Positions 9,153-16,900 of a stretch of DNA of 64,000 bases are shown here, one piece after another. The translations under genes were made by a program, and so were the position numbers. The stretch covers positions 62,001 through 126,000 of the forward strand of contig JAECUM010003716.1 of the NCBI GenBank assembly GCA_016617855.1. Reading direction: 5' to 3'. Below the pieces are notes generated by a model. The model was not told the DNA's origin. It ran no database searches and worked only from the letters and a program-made list of their open reading frames with translations. Source of the stretch: Megalonaias nervosa (taxonomy: Eukaryota > Mollusca > Bivalvia > Unionida > Unionidae). Numbering within the stretch: position 1 is the first letter of the stretch; the number at the start of each line of letters is the position of its first letter.

Positions 9153-9726
9153 ACGAAAAAGAATAGTGGTATCAAGACCAGGTCACAGACTAAGAAACAG
9201 AAAAGTCCCCAGAAAAAGAAAAAGAAAAGACCCCAGAAAACAGCTTCTACCCGCAAGAAGAGGCACTTCGCCCAGGGCGCAATCTTACATTCCCAAACCA
9301 CGACCTGCAGCGACACTAACCTCAGGTTCTTCCACTTCTCCGTTGCTGGTGATGCCAGCGAAACCTAATTTGAGACGCGTCTTTCCTAATTTGATGAATA
9401 AATGGAAACCCGTGTCTCCAGGAACTTCTCCAGCGGTGACACCCTCCACCTCTTTAGCTGCTGCGACAGCTGCTAACAAAGTACCCTTTCCCAAAATCAA
9501 AGTCCAAGAGAGATTGGGCATGCTACAGAGTTTACTGGATTTGTCCAAGCAAGAACTGTCCCTAATTAATCTGTTGCGAACCCCTCCACGACGCGTGATG
9601 CCTGCCATGAAAATGGTACAACGTAGAGAGAATCAGTGGCGACGCATTCCACTTATAACAAGACCCGGGGCAAACGATGGATATCAGTGTTTTTGTGCTC
9701 CTGAACGCCAAAAGATGTCCCCTTAA
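9069..9726 (+). CDS. Lys/Arg/Pro-rich core-like protein
   Basis: The frame open from 9097 to TAA 9724-9726 encodes about 209 aa. The first 70 residues are extremely basic (RRKRIVVSRPGHRLRNRK and further Lys/Arg runs), the middle is Pro/Thr/Ser/Ala-rich, then a short helical part (KVQERLGMLQSLLDLSKQEL). There is no ATG at the frame start; an ATG at 9069 lies in another frame that is equally Lys-rich, so a frame change near 9100-9250 is likely. The composition resembles DNA-condensing core proteins of adenovirus-like virions; assignment rests on composition and context only. Confidence 0.4.
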
Positions 9727-9765
9727 AGAAGTGCACACTACCACCACCATGGTTATTCTCCTGTC
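9673..9765 (+). repeat. Duplicated segment, copy 1 (with 10004-10101)
   Basis: About 95 bp, including TGAACGCCAAAAGATGTCCC and a following GTGCACAC(C/T)ACCACCACCAT, recurs 331 bp downstream at 10004-10101 with scattered differences. The repeat carries an ATG followed by a His-run coding motif. Confidence 0.65.
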
Positions 9766-10003
9766 CAAAAAGGAAAAGGAAAAGGAAAAGGACAGACTCT
9801 CCGTTTGATCCCGCATCAGAAAAAACGCTTAGCAAAGCATCGATGTCTACCCAGAAAAGACCCCATCGTCCAAAGAAAAAGAGTAGCAACTGCAGAGGAG
9901 GATTCTTGGCGCTTGAATGGTAGAACATGTGTTCAAACAGTTTGGTGTTCCAAAAATTATCCATATATACACCAAAACCAAAATTGGATAAAAGGACGCA
10001 TGT

Positions 10004-10101
10004 CGAGCGATGGACTTCTGTGTATTTCTTGCTCCTGAACGCCAAAAGATGTCCCCTAAAAGAAGTGCACACCACCACCACCATCGTCGTTATCCTGTCC
10101 G
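10004..10101 (+). repeat. Duplicated segment, copy 2 (with 9673-9765)
   Basis: Second copy of the 95-bp unit; here the frame after the internal ATG (10049) stays open and encodes MSPKRSAHHHHHRR, whereas copy 1 has a stop directly after that ATG's third codon. Confidence 0.65.
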
Positions 10102-10222
10102 AGATGTTCCAGTTACAAAACGAATTGCAATCGTTGACGGATCGCAACGATTTGTCAGTAACGGAAAAATGGCAACGTACGAAGAAAAGAGTTGCAGCCG
10201 TGAAGAGTGGGTGACTTATTAA
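10010..10222 (+). CDS. Small His-rich basic protein
   Basis: Open frame of 70 aa from ATG 10010 (or 38 residues shorter from a better-placed ATG at 10049) to TAA 10220-10222. It contains APERQKMSPKRSAHHHHHRR, with five consecutive His. The same start is duplicated at 9716 with a stop. It overlaps the N-terminal part of the integrase in another frame, so either the two genes overlap or this frame is a by-product of the duplication. No family is recognised. Confidence 0.25.
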   Translation: MDFCVFLAPERQKMSPKRSAHHHHHRRYPVRDVPVTKRIAIVDGSQRFVSNGKMATYEEKSCSREEWVTY

Positions 10223-11345
10223 AAAAGTCCTGATGGAGAATGTGTTAGGCAGCATTTATACGATCCATCCCATCCTGCAGGTTACGGAGGAGTTCTGAAA
10301 TTGTATCGTGCTGCCAAAACCTAACTGAGAAGTGTCCGTTTACCTCAGGTGCAAAGATGGTTACAAGGACAAGCCATGTACACCTTACACAAACCCATTC
10401 GACGAAAAGTTTCCAGAAATTGCACCCGAGTGGAGGGAATTGATCATCAATGGCAAGCAGATTTAACCGATGTCTCTCATTTGGTAACCTACAATCGTGG
10501 CTACAAATATTTGTTTTGTGTCATCGACATCTTTTCCAAATTTGCCTGGGTCGTGCCATTGACTTCCAAATCGAGCACTGAGTTAGTGCGAGCCCTAAAA
10601 CTGGTGTTTAAACAAAGTAGTCGTCACCCTCTTCGATGGCAAACTGACAAAGGCACCGAATTTCTGAACCAAGCTTTCCAAAAAGAATTAAAGAAACGAG
10701 ACATTCATTTATTCACCACCGAGAATCCAGAAACCAATGCCAGCATCGTGGAATGTTTTCAACGCACCTTGAAAGAGCGCATGTGGAAATATTTTACGCA
10801 TCAACACACCCTCAAGTACATCGACGTCTTACCGCACCTGGTCCAAGCCTACAACCAATCTTACCATCGGAGCATCGGATGTGCCCCCACCCCCAAGAAG
10901 CGACTCCCGACAACGAAGTGACTATCTTTGAGCGCCTGTTTGGTACGTCCCCGACTGTGGCTGTCCCCAACAAAGGTGAAATGTTGACGGCGGGAGATTC
11001 TGTGCGCATTGGCAAAACCAAACGCACTTTCGACAAAGGTTACTTACCCAACTGGACCACCGAATTGTTTCGTGTCAAGGGACGAGTGCGTGGTCGTCAT
11101 CCTGCCGTCTATAAATTGGAAGATATGAACGTGTAAGTGTTAAAAGGAACGTTTTACTTGCCCGAATTACAACGCGTGACCGAAAAGAATACGACGTGTA
11201 CGAGATCGAAAGCATTCTCGATCGAAGAACCCGTAAACGGGGAAAACGTCGCGTCAAAAATGTCAAAGTAAATTGGATAGGATATCGGCCGAGTTTTGAC
11301 TCTTGGATCGACGCTTCGCAAGTCATCGACTATAAAAAGAAGTGA
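10104..11345 (+). pseudogene. int: Polinton DDE integrase with chromodomain, broken
   Basis: Retrovirus-like (rve) integrase that inserts the viral genome into the host. A short N-terminal piece is open from ATG 10104 to TGA 10212-10214; a block containing YDPSHPAGYGGVLKLYRA follows from about 10253; the catalytic core lies in the frame open at 10325-10921. Catalytic residues are all present: Asp 10460-10462 (QADLTDV), Asp 10646-10648 (QTDKGTEF) and Glu 10751-10753 (SIVECFQRTLK). After a frame change near 10890 comes the SH3-like region (KGYLPNWTTELFRVKGRV, about 11035-11090), a TAA at 11134-11136, and a C-terminal chromodomain (VNWIGYRPSFDSWIDASQVI, about 11265-11330) ending at TGA 11343-11345. 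The presence of polymerase, ATPase and capsid genes beside it excludes an LTR retrotransposon. Confidence 0.9.
11331..11338 (+). promoter_or_regulatory. TATAAAAA within the integrase 3' end
   Basis: TATAAAAA overlaps the last integrase codons (encoding YKK) and lies 12 nt before ATG 11351. The sequence matches the element's other boxes, but as it is constrained by coding it may be coincidental, and the spacing is short. Confidence 0.3.
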
Positions 11346-11350
11346 CCATC

Positions 11351-11767
11351 ATGCCCTACAACACCTTCTCAACAACCACAGCAGTAACCACTCCTTCACC
11401 CAGTTCTTCTGTGCAAGATCTACAAAAGCAACCCTTGTGGGTGTGGTGTGGAGAACATGTGCCTAAAAAGCAAATCGTCTTTTTCTGCCATATCTTTGTG
11501 GTGTATTGTGTCATCGGTGCTGCAATTGCCAATATGAGTTTGCAACAAGGAGTCAAACAACCGCGGACCATTTTACTAAGCAGCTGCATCGGTTACCTTC
11601 TTCCCATTCCTTCCCTGAAATACTCTTACGGTAATAACGGGAGCCTTGCCTCCAACGTCAATTACCCTCCCAACAGTCACCACCAAAACAACAACAAAAA
11701 CGATCCTCTTCTAGACACTCCTCTCTCCTCCAGTGACCCTTCGGACAGCAGAACTCTGGAATTATGA
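11351..11767 (+). CDS. Two-helix membrane protein typical of Polintons, intact
   Basis: An intact frame of 138 codons from ATG 11351 to TGA 11765-11767; the frame also contains ATG 11342 three codons upstream. The N-terminus is Ser/Thr-rich; a first transmembrane helix (QIVFFCHIFVVYCVIGAAIA) lies at about residues 41-63; a second hydrophobic segment with the conserved-looking LLSSCIGYLLPIPSL lies at about residues 75-92; the tail is Asn/Ser-rich and hydrophilic. A small hydrophobic protein with a KxxIVFF helix and an LLSSxxGYLLPxP segment is a recurrent, functionally unassigned component of Polinton and adintovirus gene sets, typically next to the penton gene as here. The stop overlaps the next start by 4 nt (ATGA). 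It is one of very few unbroken genes in the element. Confidence 0.7.
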   Translation: MPYNTFSTTTAVTTPSPSSSVQDLQKQPLWVWCGEHVPKKQIVFFCHIFVVYCVIGAAIANMSLQQGVKQPRTILLSSCIGYLLPIPSLKYSYGNNGSLASNVNYPPNSHHQNNNKNDPLLDTPLSSSDPSDSRTLEL

Positions 11768-12653
11768 ACAACCAGTTTTACTTGACTTTACCGAGTGACA
11801 GTTCCATGGATGTGTTTCCCCAGAGTACTTCATGCTGTGTCACGGCCAAATTACCTCAGGCCATCCAATTGGATCACGAAGCCCATTACGAAGTGGCTTT
11901 GGTCGAAATGATTCACCCTCCACAAATCAAAAACATCACTGAGGTCTAGATGACCAAGTCCAACAATACTTGAATCAAAACGAAACTGTAGATTCCTCTA
12001 AGAAACGTCAAGTGTCCCCCAGTGTTCCACGGTTCATCTTTATGTTGAAAATTCCTGCAGGCTATTATTTTAGTGGTCAACATCTTGTGGACACGACTGC
12101 TTCCAGGTTTGAGGAAATGTTTGGCGATCCCTTGGACAAAGTCAAACGAAGTATCACTATCGAGTACCATAAAGTGGCTTGTCGCCTGCTGATGAAAGTT
12201 AAGTATATCCAAACGTTTGCCATTAGTTTTAGTCGTAGTTTGTTTGAAATTTTTGGGTTGAGACCCAAACTTGGCAAAACTGAATTTGGCAATACCGAAG
12301 ATCAACAGAATATGGATCTTTACAATTACCCTGTAGAACTGAACCAAGGATTGAATTTGATTTTTGTGTACTCCGATGTGGTGGAGTTCAACGTGGTGGG
12401 ACACACATCCGTACCGTTACTGACAGTGATTCCTTTCTAAGTGGATTCTGCCACGACCAATGACCAGGAAGGTGGAAACGCCTATGACGTTCACCATGAG
12501 TTTGTACATCCTCACTATTTACCCGTCAGTAAGTCGTGTTTCGACACTGTCAACATTGCTATAAAAGGAGATCTGGGACAAAATATTCTATTCTCCAAAG
12601 GGAAAGTCACGGTGAAACTCCATTTTCGAAAACTATTCTCTAACGACTTGTAG
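11764..12653 (+). pseudogene. Minor capsid (penton-type) protein, broken
   Basis: Predicted single-jelly-roll vertex protein of Polinton capsids. ATG 11764 starts NNQFYLTLPSDSSMDVFPQS, the characteristic N-terminus of this family, followed by a segment with HYEVALVEMIHPPQ. The first frame ends at TAG 11947-11949; the body continues in another frame from about 11970 to TAA 12438-12440 and, in that same frame, on to TAG 12651-12653. The last part (ILFSKGKVTVKLHFRKLF) matches the usual C-terminal strand. About 290 codons fits the family. It overlaps the membrane-protein gene by 4 nt and is followed 3 nt later by the next ATG, implying compact viral gene order. Confidence 0.8.
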
Positions 12654-12656
12654 GTG

Positions 12657-13063
12657 ATGTATCCTGTGTACCGAGTAGTCGCTCGACAGCGGGGAGAAGG
12701 TTTAGGAGATATACTGAAATCGGCGTTTCGTTCGGTGGCCCACGTTGTGAACCGATGATGACACAAGGATTTGCACGCCTTGAAAGATGTCGCTTTGACG
12801 CAAGGCAAAGAATTTCTCCAAAATGTCGTCATCGACAAACAAAATCCCAAAGAAGCTTTCTTGAGAGCAGGTAAAAATGTTTGCTTGAAACGGGCAAAAA
12901 CATTTTGAGCCGACGAGAAACTCCTATAAATGCCCTGGACGCTGCCGAGTCAGACATTTCTACTTCCCTGACGCCATAGCAAGGACAAGGCAGAAAGATA
13001 CGACGACGAAGACACTCCTCCAGAGGACTTCACACACACAGAGCTAGAACGAGCAAGAAAAGC
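12657..13063 (+). pseudogene. pVI-like basic virion protein, broken
   Basis: ATG 12657 starts MYPVYRVVARQRGEGLGDIL, matching in style the small protein with a QRG-GLG motif that precedes the major capsid gene in many Polintons and is compared to adenovirus pVI/core peptides. Two consecutive stops occur at 12759-12764; the frame then continues through KQNPKEAFLRAGKN and shifts near 12880. The C-terminal portion is very basic (GRKIRRRRHSSRGLHTHRAR, about 12995-13050). It runs straight into capsid-protein sequence at about 13064 with no intervening start, so a deletion appears to have joined the two genes. The proposed role, capsid-interior DNA or membrane interaction, comes from the analogy only. 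Confidence 0.55.
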
Positions 13064-13579
13064 TTCACTATTCCCAAGGGTCAGCGATCCATGATCAGAG
13101 ATCATCTGTTCCAAGGACAGTTACCCAAACGTTTAAACATTGGTATCGTCAAGAATTCAGCCTTCAATGGAACCCACGAAAAAAATCCTTTCAACTTTCA
13201 TTACTTCGACGTGTCCAAAATTGAAGTCAGTCGCGATGGCAAGACCTGGTGTAAGAGACCCTTTGAACCTAACTATAAGCAGAAGAATTACTTGAGATCG
13301 TACTTGTCGCTGTACGAATCCACCGGACAGCTAGGAACCAACATCAGCCACGGTATTACGTACGACGTTTATGCATGAGGTTACGTTTTGTAGGCTTTTG
13401 ATTTCCCTCCTGATCAAGGCAGCGACGAGGGACATTTCCAGCCTATAAAATCCGGCCAGATTCTTGTGGAACTTCAGTCTGCAAAACCACTAGGCCAGAC
13501 GGTGAACATCATCCTGTATGCCTAATTTGATAATACGATAGAAATCAACAGTTTAAGAGAAGTCATTCTAGACTATTAG
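13064..13579 (+). pseudogene. Major capsid protein, C-terminal part only
   Basis: The double-jelly-roll major capsid protein forms the hexamers of Polinton capsids. Only about 170 C-terminal codons remain, starting in mid-gene. Recognisable blocks: FQGQLPKRLNIGIV (about 13107-13150), AFNGTHEKNPFNFHYF (about 13160-13205), RSYLSLYESTGQLG (about 13290-13335), and a terminal NTIEIN ... VILDY ending at TAG 13577-13579. Internal stops occur at 13376-13378, 13391-13393 and 13526-13528. Family proteins are roughly 400 aa or longer, so more than half is missing at the 5' side. The upstream neighbour is the pVI-like gene joined without a gap, indicating an internal deletion rather than gradual decay. 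Confidence 0.8.
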
Positions 13580-13584
13580 GAGAT

Positions 13585-13833
13585 ATGGAAGACTTTTATC
13601 CCTCTTTGAATGATAGAGAATCTTTGGAAATGGAATGGCAGGATATCTTGGAACCCACAGAAAAAGACAAAGACGAAGACGACATGGTTATATCCAGATG
13701 GCCAGAACAAGAACAACATTTAATCTCCTGTTTTGCTAAACGTCTGGCGGAAACCATTACAGGGTTGGTCAAGAACATTGCTATGGATGTCAAAATGATT
13801 ATACCAGTCAAATTCAACACGAGAAATGTCTGA
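13585..13833 (+). CDS. Unrecognised acidic protein downstream of capsid gene
   Basis: Intact 82-codon frame from ATG 13585 to TGA 13831-13833, starting 5 nt after the capsid stop. The first 50 residues are acidic (SLEMEWQDILEP, KDKDEDD); the second half contains a short amphipathic helix (CFAKRLAETITGLVKNIAMD). No family is recognised. The tight spacing with capsid and downstream ORFs suggests membership of the late/virion gene cluster. Confidence 0.5.
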   Translation: MEDFYPSLNDRESLEMEWQDILEPTEKDKDEDDMVISRWPEQEQHLISCFAKRLAETITGLVKNIAMDVKMIIPVKFNTRNV

Positions 13834-14084
13834 TGATGAGTCAAGAAGAACAATTGGACGAGTATATGGATGACGCTTGGGGTCTCATCTCGGAAGAAGC
13901 AGTGTTGCATCAGTGGAATAAAGGCTTGCGTGATCATTCTTTCTCTCCATTGACTGCTCTAGAGATCCATCGCATCGAATCTCTCTTGGCCCAACGAGAT
14001 CAACCACGACAACCACAGCATCCACGGGTCTGGCGTAGAAGACAGAGGGAACAAGTCTTCACTATCCCTCAAACAGATAAATGA
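13833..14084 (+). CDS. Unrecognised protein, start overlaps preceding stop
   Basis: Intact 83-codon frame; ATG 13833-13835 overlaps the preceding TGA by one base (TGATG), an arrangement used for termination-reinitiation in compact viral genomes. The N-terminus is acidic and helical (SQEEQLDEYMDDAWGLIS), the C-terminus basic (RVWRRRQREQ). No family is recognised. Intact where the neighbouring capsid genes are broken. Confidence 0.5.
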   Translation: MMSQEEQLDEYMDDAWGLISEEAVLHQWNKGLRDHSFSPLTALEIHRIESLLAQRDQPRQPQHPRVWRRRQREQVFTIPQTDK

Positions 14085-14127
14085 AACAGTGAAGCCACTC
14101 AACCCCCCTCTGCACTCCCAAGAACAA

Positions 14128-14514
14128 ATGCCAATTGGGAGAATGACTGGAGCTGATGTTGCGTGTTTGGTGCCCGGTCTGGAAGGTGCCAGCATTGGTC
14201 AGGTGTATTTGGAGTTACACGAAAAAACAGCCCTTCTCATGGCTAACCAGATCTCTAGAAAAGAGACACTGATCAAGTTGCCAAAAAATATAATTGTGTT
14301 GTGTGTGTGCGTGCGCGTACGTGTGTGTGTATTTTTGTTTGTGTGTTTGTGTGTATGTGTGCGCGCGTACGTTTGTGTGTGTATTTTTGTGTTTGTGTGT
14401 ATGTGTGCGCGCTTACGTTCGTGTGTGTGTGTCTTTTTTCCCTTATCAAACCCCTTGTCCCTACACTCATCAGTGTTTTGTGTGAATGTGAAGCAGTGTC
14501 ACTATATACACTAA
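14128..14514 (+). CDS. Unrecognised protein running into a TG microsatellite
   Basis: From ATG 14128 the frame encodes about 52 plausible residues (MTGADVACLVPGLEGASIGQ, then a helical part) and then runs through the TG-repeat, where the translation is Cys/Val low complexity, to a stop at 14512-14514. The true end was probably displaced by microsatellite growth. No family is recognised. Confidence 0.3.
   Translation: MPIGRMTGADVACLVPGLEGASIGQVYLELHEKTALLMANQISRKETLIKLPKNIIVLCVCVRVRVCVFLFVCLCVCVRAYVCVCIFVFVCMCARLRSCVCVFFPLSNPLSLHSSVFCVNVKQCHYIH
14294..14440. repeat. (TG)n microsatellite, imperfect
   Basis: About 145 bp of TG/TGTGCGCG-type repeat with two internal near-copies of TGTGTGCGCGC(G/T)TACGTTTGTG. 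It separates the capsid-side gene cluster from the spliced gene at 14639. Confidence 0.85.
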
Positions 14515-14602
14515 CTCCTTTGCTGGTGTGATTGTGTGTAATGGTGTGTTTTGTACATAAAAGGTTCCTTCTCCAGCTATATATTGATAGAAAGTGGCTT
14601 GG

Positions 14603-14610
14603 TATAAAAA
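14603..14610 (+). promoter_or_regulatory. TATAAAAA box of the spliced gene
   Basis: TATAAAAA 28 nt before ATG 14639; the same box as before the ATPase and BIR genes, which ties this gene to the viral element. Confidence 0.55.
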
Positions 14611-14638
14611 TATATTTTAGGTTAGCACTGTCATCACT

Positions 14639-15715
14639 ATGGATTGTTTGATATGCGATATGGGTAGTTGGTAAGTGGGAATGTTTTCCTTCACGTCCGT
14701 GCTTGAGAAATATATAGTGAAGCGTTTGTCAATCGCGCCATCTTTTTTTTTTTTTTTTTCCATCAGTCTGCAGCGAAGAGATCAGCAAATAACACGAATT
14801 AATGCAGCTAGAGACGGAGCAACTTATTCCCGCCCAGGCGCTGAATGCAATAAAGGGACTTGGTCTTCTTGTTGCTGCAGGCTGGAGCCTGAGAGCACAG
14901 CAAAGTAGAACAACTTTGCTGCTAATTGGGAAAACAAAGAAGAAAAAAGACAAAGGCCCAGGAGTCGTCGCAGAGGGGGAAATTGGGGCCAACAGAGGGA
15001 GCATGCATTGCAGACCCAGTTAGGAAGCAACCTGCCGAGCACGACTCAACAACCGAACAAACTTCAGCAGGAGACTGTGCCAATTATACCAACTACTTCA
15101 ACTCAAACTGAAGAAATAACTAGGGCCAGGCGAACAATCACTACTGCCCAGGCAAAACTGGACCTCGCCCCGGTAAAACAAAAAGCACAGGAAACTTTTG
15201 CCAGCATGGTGGCCCACGTTCCTGCAGCTACAAAAACACCACCACGGCAGAGAGTTCATCGTGAGAAGGAAACTACAGTGGAAGCATATCTACAAATGTC
15301 CTCCTCTAGTGAAGAAGAGGAAGAAGAGACAGAAGAAGTAGAGGTAGAGGAAGAACATGTGAGAGGGATTTCTACGAGGGACCCCGACAGGGAAGAACTT
15401 CTGAAAATGAGACTAAAATCGGCGATAGAGGATAAAAGAAAAGGAGCAAATTTCATCAGCGCAGTAAAATTCTTCGCATGGTGTATCCTGAATTCTTACA
15501 AACCTAGTCCAAACCAATGGCACTTCGGGATCAGGCTATTCGCTCAATATTACCCACATGCCTACCAAAACTACCCACTGATGGATCTGATCGATGCTGC
15601 GCAATACTTGAGGGTAATACACGACCTTAAGGAGTTTCCTGAACCAACCGGACATGACTCACGAACTACGGAAAAAGTTCAAGAGGCAGAAGACAGCAGA
15701 GGAACTTTCAATTAA
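14639..15715 (+). pseudogene. Spliced virus-like gene with acidic and basic domains, one in-frame stop
   Basis: Proposed exon 1 is 14639-14670 (MDCLICDMGS and two bases of the next codon), donor GTAAGT at 14671, a 96-nt intron ending in a T-run of about 18 and CATCAG, and exon 2 from 14767. The joined frame stays open except for TAG 14906-14908 and ends at TAA 15713-15715, about 327 codons. Features: Cys pairs near the start, an Arg-rich stretch (RQRPRSRRRGG), an acidic run (SSSSEEEEEETEEVEVEEE, about 15299-15355), and a C-terminal globular-looking domain (VKFFAWCILNSYKPSPNQWH). No family is recognised. A TATA box precedes it and a histone-like hairpin starts 11 nt after the stop. The splice model is inferred from consensus sites and frame continuity only. 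Confidence 0.5.
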
Positions 15716-15725
15716 TCTTCCAGAA

Positions 15726-15741
15726 AGTCCTTTTTAGGGCT
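15726..15741 (+). terminator. Histone-like 3' stem-loop, variant
   Basis: AGTCCTTTTTAGGGCT forms a 6-bp stem (one G-U pair) with loop TTTT, 11 nt after the stop of the spliced gene. It is less canonical than the hairpins at 706 and 17703: the basal pair is A-U and the loop lacks the final C. The downstream flank does not show the GAAAAG element. Confidence 0.4.
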
Positions 15742-16413
15742 TCAAATTGCCTCTTTATTTTAAGGGGTTCCATTTTGGCCAAGAATTCCATTAGAACAAT
15801 CTATGATTCTGATTTGATCCTTTTTCACCCGTTCAAACTTCAAACCGAATGACTAATATTGACTAAACTATTATATGTCGCTTAGACATATTAGTAATCT
15901 AAATCTGCTAGGGACTCAATTTTGTGTAAACTGTGTACTAGTAAGATTGGATGATAGGTGATAGGCAAATTTTAAGACAAAGGATTTGGTTAATTGCACA
16001 GGTGGCTTACACATTATTGGCTTTAGGTTTTGTCCACAAGTTTAACTGGACTGAATTTGAAATAAGTACGGACTGGCGCTTCGAAGCGTACACGGCGTCC
16101 ATGGATTCGCTTTGCGCCGGATGCTGAGACACCCTTTCCTCCTTTGCCTTACTCGGCCTCCTGTACATGGGCGGAGTGTGGAATGATTTCCACCCGTCCA
16201 AACACCAGGTGCCTGAATGAGACGTCATAGCCACCAACCAATGGCGACGGACGTCTCTTATTGCTTGGCTGACACCTGGTGATAATTGACTGTAACTTTA
16301 AATAACCTTGAGTGTGTGCTGGGTCTGTTCCCTCTCAAGCAAAGGCCCCTAGCTTGCGTTATTTGGCTGCACCAATACTCAGTCGATTCACCAGCTAGTT
16401 TAAATGAAACATC
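15742..16413. other. Intergenic, one unsupported minus-strand frame
   Basis: No recognisable gene on the plus strand. A 76-aa minus frame (16007-16237) has a plausible composition (GWKSFHTPPMYRRPSKAKEE) but no start context, promoter or family match. TTTAAATA near 16296 and the segment before ATG 16414 could be a promoter. Confidence 0.3.
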
Positions 16414-16647
16414 ATGGGTAATTTAGCAATCCTCTTTGAGGATATTAAAGCCTGGGGGATGAGGCACTTTTTCCTTCCCCCTTGTAATTTAACAGTATGC
16501 TATGCATACATAAACCAGAGGCACATGCACAGTAAGTGCGCACGCCTCTATAATTCAAATCATCGTCATCATCAATCGCGCCATCCATTCCACTCTCTGG
16601 CCGACAAGCAGCGTGGTCACGTCTAAGAACTCTAAAACTAAACTAAC
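16414..16647 (+). CDS. Candidate spliced small gene
   Basis: ATG 16414 opens a frame (MGNLAILFEDIKAWGMRHFF) with a strong donor, A|GTAAGT, at 16531/16532 and an acceptor CAG at 16609-16611; the 80-nt intron contains the same 14-mer TCAATCGCGCCATC found in the intron of the gene at 14639. Splicing would give only about 50 codons before a stop at 16645-16647. A longer Lys/Ser/Gln-rich frame (about 16650-16900) lies just downstream in another register and ends at a possible donor GTAAGA (16901). No family is recognised; the model is tentative. Confidence 0.25.
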
Positions 16648-16900
16648 AAAGCGCTCCGGCTAATTTCACCAAAACCAGGAAATATTCGCACTAAAAACAG
16701 GAAAACCAGCCGGGGAAAGCTATTACAACAAGAAATTCGACAAATACAAGGGAATTTTAGCATTGAAACAGACTTTTGGACAATTAACAAAGGCAAAGGC
16801 AGCAGCAGACACAGCAGGGGTCTTAGCCGCGAGAACAAAGAAAACCAGCCACACTATCAAACCTCCAAATTACTCCCCACCGCGTCGCTCGCTCCAAGGT

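Noticed and set aside
9653..10255. Long minus-strand frame (200 aa) opposite the core-like gene and integrase start
   Set aside because: It is the complement of coding sequence on the plus strand and of the duplicated 95-bp segment; its Val/Phe-rich translation has no domain signature.
10349..11345. LTR retrotransposon (integrase looks retroviral)
   Set aside because: No protease-RT-RNase H genes are adjacent; the integrase is embedded among PolB, packaging ATPase and capsid genes, which is the Polinton arrangement.
14273..14531. Several overlapping frames of 60-76 aa on both strands
   Set aside because: Products of the (TG)n microsatellite; low-complexity Cys/Val or Thr/His.
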